From NCBI RefSeq assembly GCF_900115705.1, contig NZ_FOXL01000002.1, positions 620,001-684,000 of the forward strand: a DNA stretch of 64,000 nucleotides, given 5' to 3'. How positions within the stretch are numbered: the first letter of the stretch is position 1; every line of letters begins with the position of its first letter. A program made the position numbers and the translations under genes. This DNA is from Frateuria terrea (GTDB lineage: Bacteria > Pseudomonadota > Gammaproteobacteria > Xanthomonadales > Rhodanobacteraceae). The notes below the pieces were generated by a model, which ran no database searches, had not been told where the DNA came from, and was given only the letters and a program-made list of their open reading frames with translations. Positions 15,621 through 23,695 of this stretch are shown here, piece after piece.

Positions 15621-15686
15621 CGGGGCTTGCCTGAAACTTCCCGCTGTGCTGCTTGGGAACGCCCACCCACAACGACCTTCCCCCGG

Positions 15687-15732
15687 CCCCTCACCCTGCC
15701 TCTCCCCTGACTGATAGAGAGGGGGGAGAGGG
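15687..15732. repeat. GC-rich palindromic repeat (CTCTCCCC family), forward orientation
   Basis: CCCCTCACCCTGCCTCTCCCC, then a 10-base spacer CTGATAGAGA-like loop, and GGGGGAGAGGG. It mirrors the copy at 15585-15620 about 67 bases away, so the two arms can pair over a long distance. It lies just before the stop of chaB. Confidence 0.7.
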
Positions 15733-15741
15733 TTCACGCCG

Positions 15742-15969
15742 CTACTTCCTGTGCCACTTGTCGTCGTCGCCCTTCTCGTACTCGTTCTTCACCGCCGACC
15801 AGGCCACCTTGAACGAGACCTCCTCCCGCGATTCGTGGCCGCGGCGCTTGTCCGCGTCGGCATATTCGTCCCAGGCGCTGTTGAACGCCTCCTTGAAGAT
15901 CTCCTGCGCGTGCTCGGGCAGGTTGTCGCGCACGGCGTCGGGCAGGTCGCTGGTGGATTTGTAGGGCAT
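15742..15969 (-). CDS. ChaB family protein
   Basis: A 75-residue protein that matches the ChaB family well: PYKSTSDLPDAVRDNLPEHAQEIFKEAFN and the later SFKVAWSAVKNEYEK are its hallmarks. ChaB was named as a cation-transport regulator beside ChaA, but its mechanism is unclear, and no ChaA antiporter is adjacent here. A GGAG at 15977-15980 (minus-strand view) sits 7 bases before the ATG at 15969, so this start is preferred to the in-frame ATG at 15999. Separate from the glycosylase gene upstream by 67 bases. Confidence 0.9.
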   Translation of the reverse strand: MPYKSTSDLPDAVRDNLPEHAQEIFKEAFNSAWDEYADADKRRGHESREEVSFKVAWSAVKNEYEKGDDDKWHRK

Positions 15970-16036
15970 GGCTCGATCTCCTCGATGGAACGCCGCCACC
16001 GTCCACCCGCCGCGATCAAGCCAACGTCAACCTCGA

Positions 16037-16657
16037 CTAACGCGACACGTGCCGATCGCCCGGTACGTACCACCGCCAGGGTTCGGCCGCCGCACGGGTG
16101 ATGCCGATCCGCGGCGAAGCCACGGGCTCCGCGGGCGGTGCCGTGCCGTCATCGACGATGGCAAAACCGCCGGCGCCCTCGACCAGGTCGATGCCATCCT
16201 GCGCCCCGGCAATGCCAAGCGCCTGGCACAGTCGCGCCGGGCCGCGGCAGAGGTCGCGGTCGTGCCGGCAGCGCGGCCTCGCCGCGCGCATCGCGGCCAG
16301 CCCGGTCAGCGGCGCCAGCGCGCGCAGCAGCACGGCGACACCTTCGCCTTCCTCGCCGCACACCGGGTTGCAGCACCAGTGCATGCCGTAGGTGAAGTAC
16401 ACATAGAGCAGCCCGGCCGGGCCGAACATCGTCGCATTGCGGGCGGTGCGGCCGCGCCAGGAATGCGCGGCCGGATCGATCGCTCCGCAATAGGCCTCGG
16501 TCTCGACGATGCGTCCGCTGCGTCCGTCGGCGTTGAGCAGCACCTTGTTGAGCAGCGCGGGCGCCACCGTGCGCGGGTCGCGCGCGTAGAACGCGCGGGG
16601 CAACACGGCGGCCGGGCGGCCAAGCAGCGAGGCAACGAAGTCGGGAGTCATGCGCAC
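16037..16657 (-). CDS. DNA-3-methyladenine glycosylase (AAG/MPG family)
   Basis: A 206-residue base-excision repair enzyme of the mammalian AAG-like family. It removes 3-methyladenine and other alkylated purines. Visible motifs: LLNKVLL, RIVETEAYCG (with the catalytic Glu), DPAAHSWRGRTARN and MFGPAGLLYVYFTYGMHWC, then RGPARLCQALGI. All are typical of the family and the length is normal. An ATG at 16651 is equally plausible as start. It stands alone, with a short repeat-bearing gap on its 5' side. Confidence 0.92.
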   Translation of the reverse strand: MRMTPDFVASLLGRPAAVLPRAFYARDPRTVAPALLNKVLLNADGRSGRIVETEAYCGAIDPAAHSWRGRTARNATMFGPAGLLYVYFTYGMHWCCNPVCGEEGEGVAVLLRALAPLTGLAAMRAARPRCRHDRDLCRGPARLCQALGIAGAQDGIDLVEGAGGFAIVDDGTAPPAEPVASPRIGITRAAAEPWRWYVPGDRHVSR

Positions 16658-16703
16658 AGCATGCCCTGCGGGGCGTCAACCCGATATTCGAAGATCCACA
16701 GGA

Positions 16704-16720
16704 CGGGGCTTCAGCCCGCC
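16704..16720. repeat. REP-like palindrome
   Basis: CGGGGCTTCAGCCCGCC, a GGGC/GCCC stem with a TTCA loop. It resembles the UUCG hairpins at 15049-15103 and lies in the 115-base gap between the glycosylase start and the DUF5916 stop. Confidence 0.5.
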
Positions 16721-16772
16721 GGCATGATTCGTCGCCGGAGCCGCGGTGGACTGAAGACCATCGTGCGGGCAC

Positions 16773-19049
16773 TCACAGCTCGAAACGGTACGCCAGCTTG
16801 ACCAGCAGCTGCTCGCTGTCGCGCAGGTCGAAGCTGCGGCCGAACTGGCTGCCCGCCTCGCTGTAGCGTGGATCCAGCGCATAGCCGCCGCGGCCATACA
16901 CCACGTAGAGGTCGGACAATGGTGCCAGCTCGTAGCGGTAGCGGATCTGGAAGCCCAGGTTGCGCACGCTGAAATCGTCCACCGGATCGTCCACCGCCAC
17001 CGCGCGCCTATCGCCGTTGACGCGATAGGCCTGCAGCAGCCGCGCGTCCAGGCCCAGTGCCTGCAGCTTGATGCGCAGCTCCTGGCGGTTGCCGATGTTC
17101 CAGTTGATGCCGGCATCGAGCAGTACCTGGTGGCTGTCGAAACTGCCGATCAGGTTGTCGTGCTGCCAGACCAGCCAGTCGGGGTCGAACTCGTAGGTGA
17201 CGCCGCTGAACAGGCTGAAAGCGTCGTTGATGAAGTAGGTCGGCTTGAACTGCGCCATGTAACCGACGCGGCGCAGGCCCACTCGGTCGCTGCCCTTGAA
17301 GGTCACTTCCGATTCCCATCCCCAGTTGCCCTTGCGCGGGCTCTGGCGCTCCCAGTCCAGCAGGGCATTGTGCGGAAGACGCAGCGCACCATGGCCGCGG
17401 GTGAGGAGGTCGTCGTAAGCGGGGGCATCGAGGTTGAGCTGCCAGTCCGACTCGCCGCCATCGCGCAGCTGGCTCTCGCGGATCACGCGGAACTGCCGCT
17501 GCAGGTTCAGGCCGTGGTCGTTGTCCATGCCGATGATGCGCCAATGCCACACGTGCGAGGCGAAGCGGGAGTCGGCGGGCAGGTCGGCGAAGCGGCGACG
17601 CACCTCGTAGTGCACGTAGTTGAGGCTGTTGCGCGGCAGGTAGCCGAAGTCGTTGAGGTCGAGCTTGTCGTCGAAGTGCATGCCCAGCCACTCCTGGGTC
17701 CAGCGCTCGTTCATTTCGTACTCGACGACCGTGGTGGCGCCGGTACCGCGCACGGTGGTGTTGTGCTGGCCGATCGCACTGCCGACCACGTTGCTGGTGA
17801 CGGTCAGCTTGGCGTTGGGCTGCCAGCGATGGTCGAAGCCCAGCACGTCGGCGTCGCGGTCGAGCCAGGGGCGGTCCACATGCGTGGCGAGCATGCCCAG
17901 CGTCTGCGTGCCGAAGTCATGGATGAGGCGCAGCGCGGAGAAGGTGCGCCCGGCATCACCACTTTCCTGCGCCGCCATCACGCCGTAGCGCGTGGCGCCA
18001 ACGCTGCCGTTGAGCTTGAGCGCGCCGGTGACGTCGCCGGCACCGTTGCCGTCGTCGGCCGGCCCGCCCACTCGGCGGGTGTAGATCAGCTGGCTGTTGT
18101 CGATCAGCATGCCGAAATCGAAGATGCCCTGGTTCTCGGTGAAGAACGGCCGCTTGTCGGTGAAGAAGGTTTCCTCGGCCCCGAAGTTCACCACCAGGTC
18201 GTCGCTCTCGACCTGGCCGAAGTCCGGATTGATGGTGGCGGTCAGCTGGGTCTGGCCGTTGGGCTTCCAGAAGATGTCGGCGCCGCCCTTGACGCTGTTG
18301 GCGCCGTGCACCTGGTCGCGGATGCCGACCACGTACGGCGTGACCGCGAACAGCGGCTGCGTGTAGGCCGGCAGCGTCACCGGCGTGAAGTCGGAGAGGA
18401 AGCGCGGCTTGTTGAAGCTTGCCACCGGCCAGGCGTCGCGCTCGCCGGTCGAGCCGATCACGCGGTCCAGGTACAGCCCGATCGTGCGCTCGCCGCCGAC
18501 TGCGCTGCGCATCGGCGCGATGTACCAGGGGATCAGCATTTCCACCGACCAGCCTTGCGCGTCCTCGCTGACGGCGTGCTTCCAGTTGCCGTCCCAGTCG
18601 GTGTTGAAGCGGCTTTCGTTGGTCAGCACCGCGTCGTTGAGGTCGTCGGTCAGGGTGACCATGAAGTTGTAGCCGGTGCGCCCGTCGTCGTCGAAGTCGA
18701 CCATCAGGTTCACGCGGTCGACCTGCGCCTGCTCGTCCCGGCGGATGCGCTGGTGCGTGCGCGGCACGCCCGGCGGCTGGATGCAGCGGAAGGCCACCGC
18801 CAGACCCTCGGGCGTGGACAGCACCCAGGCCTCGGTCGGCAGGCTGCCCGGCTCGCCGTTGAGCGGCTGGGTCTTGCGGAAATCGGTGATGTGCCGTGCA
18901 CCCTGCCATTCGACCGGATCGATGTGGCCGTCGACGCTCACCGCCATGGCCGGCAAGGCCAGCAGGGCGAGCGAGGCAACCAGGGCGCGCGCGGCGCGGT
19001 GGCCACGAGGTCGGGAAGGGTGGCGGGCGAAAGGGCGCATCGGTTTCAT
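16773..19049 (-). CDS. Secreted CBM9-like/DUF5916 beta-barrel protein
   Basis: A 758-residue exported protein with a signal peptide (residues 1-36, cleavage after AMA). The first mature part is a carbohydrate-binding module 9-like domain (about 37-220: DGHIDPVEWQGA, LMVDFDDDGRTGYNFMVTL, GWSVEMLIPW). A DUF5916 region follows (about 225-758) made of many alternating beta strands (NPDFGQVESDDLVVNFGAEETFFTDKRPFF) and ending in an aromatic-rich KLAYRFEL, as in outer-membrane beta-barrels. Probably a surface glycan-binding barrel; substrate unknown. The ATG at 19049 is preferred to the one at 19073 because it places the basic residues next to the signal. Confidence 0.88.
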   Translation of the reverse strand: MKPMRPFARHPSRPRGHRAARALVASLALLALPAMAVSVDGHIDPVEWQGARHITDFRKTQPLNGEPGSLPTEAWVLSTPEGLAVAFRCIQPPGVPRTHQRIRRDEQAQVDRVNLMVDFDDDGRTGYNFMVTLTDDLNDAVLTNESRFNTDWDGNWKHAVSEDAQGWSVEMLIPWYIAPMRSAVGGERTIGLYLDRVIGSTGERDAWPVASFNKPRFLSDFTPVTLPAYTQPLFAVTPYVVGIRDQVHGANSVKGGADIFWKPNGQTQLTATINPDFGQVESDDLVVNFGAEETFFTDKRPFFTENQGIFDFGMLIDNSQLIYTRRVGGPADDGNGAGDVTGALKLNGSVGATRYGVMAAQESGDAGRTFSALRLIHDFGTQTLGMLATHVDRPWLDRDADVLGFDHRWQPNAKLTVTSNVVGSAIGQHNTTVRGTGATTVVEYEMNERWTQEWLGMHFDDKLDLNDFGYLPRNSLNYVHYEVRRRFADLPADSRFASHVWHWRIIGMDNDHGLNLQRQFRVIRESQLRDGGESDWQLNLDAPAYDDLLTRGHGALRLPHNALLDWERQSPRKGNWGWESEVTFKGSDRVGLRRVGYMAQFKPTYFINDAFSLFSGVTYEFDPDWLVWQHDNLIGSFDSHQVLLDAGINWNIGNRQELRIKLQALGLDARLLQAYRVNGDRRAVAVDDPVDDFSVRNLGFQIRYRYELAPLSDLYVVYGRGGYALDPRYSEAGSQFGRSFDLRDSEQLLVKLAYRFEL

Positions 19050-19149
19050 GGCAGCGGGGACGGCCGGCAGCATAGGCGGACGCTGCCTTGTGGCCGACTG
19101 GCGAAAGTCACGCCGGAGCGGCTGTCCGCGGACAACCGGACGCTATCGC

Positions 19150-20406
19150 TCAGCGGGGCTCGACGATCTGCGCTTGCAACGCGGTGTCCCGCGGTGGCGG
19201 TTGTCGCGGGTGGCGCGTCGACCGACGGTAGTCCAGCCACGCGACCAGTCCGATCAGGGTCAGGACACTGGAACCCAACGCAAGGTGCAGCATGCTCACC
19301 GACAGCAGCGGCGACAGCACGCCGGCCACCACGCTGCTCAGCATCAGGCTGGTGAATGCCTGCACCGAAGCGACGCCGCCCCGATGACGCGGGAACCGGT
19401 CCAGCAACAACAGCGTCAGCGTCGGGAAGGCCAGCTGCACGCCGACACCGTGCAGCACCAGCGGCAGGATCGACCAGGGCAACCGTGGATGGGGCAGCAC
19501 CAGCGCCAGCACCAGGTGCAGCGCGCAGGCCAGCAGCAGCGCGGCATAACCCAGGTTCACCGTGAACGCCACGCCGCGGCGCCCCGCCAGCCGGCCCGAC
19601 AACCACGAACCGGCCACCAGCCCGGCCACCACCGGTATGAACAGCCAGGGGAAGCCTTGTGCCGACAGTTGCAGCAGCCCGCGCACCACCCTTGGCGCCG
19701 AAGCGATGTAGAGGAACAGCCCGGCGAAATTGACCGAGAGCGACACCAGCAACGGCCACAGCGGCCGGTCGCGGGCGAAAGTCAGGTAGCTGCCCAACAA
19801 TGGCTTGAGCGCGAAGCGGCTGCGCCGCTCGGCCGGGTGGGTCTCCTGGAGCAGCAGCACCAGCAGCAGCGCGAGCAACGCAGTGAACCCCGTCAGTACC
19901 CAGAAGATACCGTGCCAGCCGTCCAGGCCCAGCAACTGTGCGCCCACCATCGGCGCGATCACCGGCGCCACCGAGAAGATCATCATCACGCGCGACATCA
20001 GCCGCTGCGCCGCCTCGCCTTCCAGCGTGTCGCGGATGATCGCGCGCCCGACCACCAGCCCGGCGCCGGCGCAGGCGCCCTGCACGCCGCGGCACACCAG
20101 CAGCATGCCGAAGGACACCGACAACGCCGCGCCCACCGATGCCAGCGCATAGCCCAGCATGCCCGCCACGATCACCGGCTTGCGCCCCAGCGCATCGGAG
20201 ATCGCGCCATGGAACAGGCTCATCGCCGCGTAGGCGACCAGATACACGCTGAGCAGTTGTTGCAACGCCACCACATCCACGCCGAAGGCGGTGCCGATCA
20301 GCGGAAAGGCGGGAAATACCGCGTCGATCGAGAACGGACCGATCATCGACAGGCCGGCCAGCAGCCACGGCAGGCTGCGCCGGATGGGGGGATGCGTGCT
20401 GGTCAT
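19150..20406 (-). CDS. Bcr/CflA-type MFS multidrug exporter
   Basis: A 418-residue, 12-helix major facilitator. The Bcr/CflA subfamily shows in FSIDAVFPAFPLIG near the start, the loop motif GAISDALGRKPVI between helices 2 and 3, and RGVQGACAGAGLVVGRAIIRD in helix 4-5. It should drive proton-coupled drug efflux (chloramphenicol/sulfonamide-type in homologues). The ATG at 20406 is chosen; the frame extends upstream to 20586 but would pass through the fluoride riboswitch region. Divergent from crcB. Confidence 0.9.
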   Translation of the reverse strand: MTSTHPPIRRSLPWLLAGLSMIGPFSIDAVFPAFPLIGTAFGVDVVALQQLLSVYLVAYAAMSLFHGAISDALGRKPVIVAGMLGYALASVGAALSVSFGMLLVCRGVQGACAGAGLVVGRAIIRDTLEGEAAQRLMSRVMMIFSVAPVIAPMVGAQLLGLDGWHGIFWVLTGFTALLALLLVLLLQETHPAERRSRFALKPLLGSYLTFARDRPLWPLLVSLSVNFAGLFLYIASAPRVVRGLLQLSAQGFPWLFIPVVAGLVAGSWLSGRLAGRRGVAFTVNLGYAALLLACALHLVLALVLPHPRLPWSILPLVLHGVGVQLAFPTLTLLLLDRFPRHRGGVASVQAFTSLMLSSVVAGVLSPLLSVSMLHLALGSSVLTLIGLVAWLDYRRSTRHPRQPPPRDTALQAQIVEPR

Positions 20407-20513
20407 GGGGGCGGCGCCGGGAGACGGCGGCGAGTATGCCATGCACGCTGCGGGCCCCTGCCCCGGGCCTTTCGCGATTGGCCCTCGCCCCCCGCCATCC
20501 GCTAGCATCCGCC

Positions 20514-20596
20514 GGATGGGAGATGGCATGCCTCCTGTTCCTGCCGGAACGAACCACCCCGACCGAGGGGTTGATGATGCCTGCACACCGGATCGT
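20514..20596 (+). ncRNA. Fluoride riboswitch (crcB motif)
   Basis: The conserved blocks of the crcB motif are all present in order: GGGAGATGGCAT (20518-20529), GCCTCC (20530-20535), AACC before CCCC (20552-20560), the hairpin CCCC-GACCGA-GGGG, then TTGATGATGCCTGC (20571-20584). GGCAT and ATGCC form the P1-type pairing. It lies about 70 bases upstream of a crcB fluoride-channel gene, as in known fluoride switches. On fluoride binding it should turn the downstream genes on; the expression platform is probably at the ribosome site near 20650. Confidence 0.92.
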
Positions 20597-20663
20597 TCCG
20601 GGTGCGGGTGCGTGCCCGTAGCGCGGACGTCCGACGACCTGGATCCTTTGAGGAGGCGTTCTC

Positions 20664-21056
20664 GTGAGCTACACCGGATTCCTTGCCATCGGCTTCGGCG
20701 GTGCGCTGGGCTGCTGGCTGCGCTGGCTGCTTGGCAACCTGCTCAACCAGGCCTTTCCCACGCTGCCGCCAGGCACACTCGTCGCCAACCTCCTCGGCGG
20801 ACTCCTGATGGGCTGCGCGATGGGCGTATGGGACCACTTCCAGACGCTGCCGCCGGAACTGCGCCTGTTCGTGTTCACCGGCTTCCTCGGCGGGCTGACC
20901 ACCTTCTCCACGTTTTCCGCGGAGTCCTCCACGCTGCTGCTGCGCCAGCAGTACCTGTGGTTCGGCGGCCACCTGCTGCTGCACCTGGCAGGCTCGATCG
21001 GAATGACCTTGCTGGGCATCGCGCTCACCCGCGGAGCGCTGAGGCCATGGACGTGA
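20664..21056 (+). CDS. crcB: Fluoride efflux channel CrcB/Fluc
   Basis: A 130-residue four-helix membrane channel that exports fluoride as a dimer. The family motifs GALGCWLRW (first helix), LVANLLGGLLMG (conserved Asn) and FLGGLTTFSTFSAES (fluoride-contact track) are present. It starts at GTG 20664 with GAGGAGG (20651-20657) 6 bases upstream. Controlled by the fluoride riboswitch just upstream, with a DUF190 gene downstream, a known crcB companion. Confidence 0.96.
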   Translation: MSYTGFLAIGFGGALGCWLRWLLGNLLNQAFPTLPPGTLVANLLGGLLMGCAMGVWDHFQTLPPELRLFVFTGFLGGLTTFSTFSAESSTLLLRQQYLWFGGHLLLHLAGSIGMTLLGIALTRGALRPWT

Positions 21057-21159
21057 TTACCCGCCTCGGCGCGGCCAAGGCTCCTGCGACCATCCTGCCG
21101 TACAAGCAGCGTCCCCTCGCACGGCCGGTCCCGTGCATTCCGCAAGCGGAGCGATGCGC

Positions 21160-21495
21160 ATGAATGACACATCCATCGAAGGCGTCCGGCTGTACTTCTA
21201 CGCCCACCTGCGCGCACGCCACGACGGCATGCTGTTGTCCGAGTGGCTGCTGCAGCAGGCCCGGCACCAGGGCATCGGCGGAGGCTCCGTATTCCGTGCC
21301 ACCGCCGGCTTCGGGCGCCACGGCGTGCTGCACGAGGAGTCGTTCTTCGAACTGGCGGACGACCTGCCGGTGAAGATCGAATTCCTGCTCAAGCCGGAAG
21401 AGGCGGAGGCGTTCCTGGCGCGGGTGCGCGAGGCAGGTGTCCACGTGGTCTATGCAACCTCGGCCATACGCTTCGGAGTTCTGGGCGCGCAATGA
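21160..21495 (+). CDS. DUF190 domain protein
   Basis: A 111-residue cytosolic protein of the DUF190 family: EGVRLYFYAHLRARHDGMLL, GGSVFRATAGFGRHGVLHEESFFELADDLPVKIEF and the closing IEFLLKPEEAEAF pattern are typical. DUF190 genes are frequently next to crcB and may be a PII-like regulator of the channel. The ATG at 21160 sits 8 bases after GGAG (21148-21151); ATG at 21154 is a second choice. Part of the same fluoride-controlled operon. Its stop overlaps an in-frame ATG at 21492, but the CFA start is judged to be at 21525. Confidence 0.88.
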   Translation: MNDTSIEGVRLYFYAHLRARHDGMLLSEWLLQQARHQGIGGGSVFRATAGFGRHGVLHEESFFELADDLPVKIEFLLKPEEAEAFLARVREAGVHVVYATSAIRFGVLGAQ

Positions 21496-21524
21496 GGCGC
21501 GCCGCCAGTGTAAGGAGTGCTGCA

Positions 21525-22649
21525 ATGCCGATGCGCCAGCAATCCCTCAAGCGACGCGCTACCGAGTTGCTGGCCCTGGCCGGCATCCACGCGAGCGACA
21601 AGCCACCCTGCGACCTCTGCGTGCATGATGAGCGCCTCTACGCCCGCGTCTTCGCGCACGGCTCGCTGGGCCTGGGCGAGGCCTACATGGACGGCTGGTG
21701 GGACAGCGAGGACCTGCCGGGCCTGTTCACCCGCCTGCTGTGCGCGCAGCTCGACGAGGAATTGAAGACCCTCGATACGTTGATCGCGCATCTGAAAGCA
21801 CGCTTCATCAACCTGCAGCGCGGCGAGCATGCATTCGAGATCGGCAAGGCGCATTACGACCTGGGCAACGACCTGTTCCAGGCCATGCTCGGCGAACGGC
21901 TGGTGTACTCGTGCGGCTACTGGGCCCAGGCCGGCAACCTGGACGACGCCCAGGTCGCCAAGCTCGACCTGATCTGCCGCAAGCTGCGCCTGCAACCGGG
22001 CCAGCGCGTGCTCGACATCGGTTGCGGCTGGGGCGAGGCACTCAAGTACGCCGCCGAGAAGTACGGCGTCCAGGGCGTCGGCATCACGGTCTCGCAGGAG
22101 CAGGCGGCCTATGCGCAGTCGCTGTGCGCCGGGCTGCCGGTGGAGATCCGCCTGCAGGACTACCACGAGCTCGACGAGCCGTTCGACGCGATCATGTCGA
22201 TCGGCATGTTCGAGCACGTCGGCGCGCTCAACTACCGCAGCTACTTCGAGGTGGCGCGGCGCTGCCTGCGCGAGGATGGCTTGTTCCTGTTGCATTGCAT
22301 CGGCAGCAACGGCGCGCCCTCGCGGCCGGACCCGTGGATCGAGAAGTACATCTTCCCCAACTCGATGATCCCGGTGATGAGCCAGACCGCCACGGCGCTG
22401 GAAGGCCTGTTCGTGGTCGAGGACTGGCACAACTTCGGCGCCGACTACGACAGGACGCTGACCGCCTGGCGGGCCAACTTCGATGCGGCCTGGCCGGCAC
22501 TGGCGCACCACTACGACGAACGCTTTCGTCGCATGTGGCACTACTACCTGGCGGTCTCCGCCGCCGTGTTCCGCAGTCGCCGCGACCAGCTATGGCAGCT
22601 CACGCTGAGCCCGCGCGGTGTGCCGGGCGGCTACCGCGTGCCGCGCTGA
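21525..22649 (+). CDS. cfa: Cyclopropane-fatty-acyl-phospholipid synthase
   Basis: A 374-residue enzyme that methylates unsaturated acyl chains in phospholipid with S-adenosylmethionine to make cyclopropane fatty acids. The N-terminal lipid-binding half is followed by the methyltransferase domain with VLDIGCGWG (residues 162-170), the SAM-binding motif, and then IMSIGMFEHVG. The sequence FINLQRGEHAFEIGKAHYDL matches E. coli Cfa, and the length (E. coli 382) is right. The ATG at 21525 has a TAAGGAG ribosome site (21511-21517) 7 bases before. It may be transcribed with crcB-DUF190, though cfa is normally stationary-phase controlled. Confidence 0.94.
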   Translation: MPMRQQSLKRRATELLALAGIHASDKPPCDLCVHDERLYARVFAHGSLGLGEAYMDGWWDSEDLPGLFTRLLCAQLDEELKTLDTLIAHLKARFINLQRGEHAFEIGKAHYDLGNDLFQAMLGERLVYSCGYWAQAGNLDDAQVAKLDLICRKLRLQPGQRVLDIGCGWGEALKYAAEKYGVQGVGITVSQEQAAYAQSLCAGLPVEIRLQDYHELDEPFDAIMSIGMFEHVGALNYRSYFEVARRCLREDGLFLLHCIGSNGAPSRPDPWIEKYIFPNSMIPVMSQTATALEGLFVVEDWHNFGADYDRTLTAWRANFDAAWPALAHHYDERFRRMWHYYLAVSAAVFRSRRDQLWQLTLSPRGVPGGYRVPR

Positions 22650-22701
22650 AGCGGGAGCAGTTGAAGCCGGCGCCGCCGGCAACGATAGTGGTGGCTCTCT
22701 C

Positions 22702-23592
22702 ATGGGGAACGCCATCGTGAACCCGCTTGCCAGGCTCCGCGCTCTGCTCCTGGTCCTGCTGACGGGCCTGTTCGCAACTCCCGCGCTGGCGCATCCGGCA
22801 TTGTGGGTCGTCAAGGACGCCGACACCACGATCTACCTGTTCGGTACGGTCCACCTCCTCCCCAGCGACACCGACTGGCACTTTCCTGCGCTGGACAAGG
22901 CGCTGTCGGACAGCCGGGCGCTGTACGTGGAAATCACCGACGACGACCAGTCCAACATGACCGCCCTGGTCATGCGCTACGGCCTGGACATGGCGCATCC
23001 GCTTTCCACCTTGCTGACGCCGTTCGATCGCGACCGGCTGGACCGCGCCGCCCGGCTGGCCAACGTGCCCGGCGGCGTCGCCGCGCTCAACGTGATGCGC
23101 CCATGGCTGGCGGCGCTCACCCTTACCGTCGCGCCGCTGACCCAGGCCGGGCTGGATCCGGCCGCCGGCGTGGACAAGCAGTTGCGCAGCGCCATGGAGA
23201 AGACCGGCAAGCCGGTTCGCGCGCTGGAAACCGCCGAGCAGCAGATCCGCTTCCTCGCCGACATGCCGCAGGCCATGCAGCTGGCGCTGCTGCGCTCGAC
23301 ACTGCGCGACACCGACCGCGCCAGCGTGGAGCTCAAGGCGCTCATCGATGCATGGAAAGACGGTGACGACCAGGCCATCGCCCGGCTGGAGAACGACCTG
23401 ATGCGCCGCGAGGAGCCGCAGCTCTACCAGCGCCTGCTGGTCGAACGCAACGAAACCTGGGCGCGGCAGATCGCGGGGATGCTGCAGCAGCCGGGCGTCG
23501 TGTTCATCGCCGTCGGCGCCGCTCACCTGGCCGGTACCGACAGCGTGCAGGCGCAGCTGGCCAAGGACGGCATCACCGCCGAGCGGCGCTGA
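22702..23592 (+). CDS. TraB/GumN family protein
   Basis: A 296-residue protein with a likely signal peptide or membrane anchor (residues 9-30, ending PALAH). The two GxxH motifs that define TraB/GumN hydrolase-like proteins are present: [10 protein letters not shown] near residue 50 and GAAHLAG near residue 277, with an ALYVEI-E/D region between. Some members are peptidases or degrade signals; this one's role is unknown. ATG at 22702 is chosen as the one with a fitting signal peptide, but no clear ribosome site precedes it. It stands between cfa and parC. Confidence 0.85.
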   Translation: MGNAIVNPLARLRALLLVLLTGLFATPALAHPALWVVKDADTTIYLFGTVHLLPSDTDWHFPALDKALSDSRALYVEITDDDQSNMTALVMRYGLDMAHPLSTLLTPFDRDRLDRAARLANVPGGVAALNVMRPWLAALTLTVAPLTQAGLDPAAGVDKQLRSAMEKTGKPVRALETAEQQIRFLADMPQAMQLALLRSTLRDTDRASVELKALIDAWKDGDDQAIARLENDLMRREEPQLYQRLLVERNETWARQIAGMLQQPGVVFIAVGAAHLAGTDSVQAQLAKDGITAERR

Positions 23593-23695
23593 GCCCCGCC
23601 AGGAACGGCCGCCAGCGCCCCGGCGGGGCGGCCGGCTGTCCCCCCCGCGGCCGATCTGGCACCATCGGCCGGTTACCTGTGCCAGAACCCCCTGC

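Noticed and set aside
15585-15732. Facing GC-rich repeats as a CRISPR or att pair
   Set aside because: Only two copies, no spacer series and no cas or integrase genes; they match the dispersed intergenic repeat family.
17130-19355. Long plus-strand frame opposite the DUF5916 gene
   Set aside because: Antisense shadow: the minus strand has a signal peptide and conserved domains.
20407-20586. N-terminal extension of the Bcr/CflA exporter
   Set aside because: It would pass through the fluoride riboswitch on the other strand and adds no recognisable sequence before the first helix.
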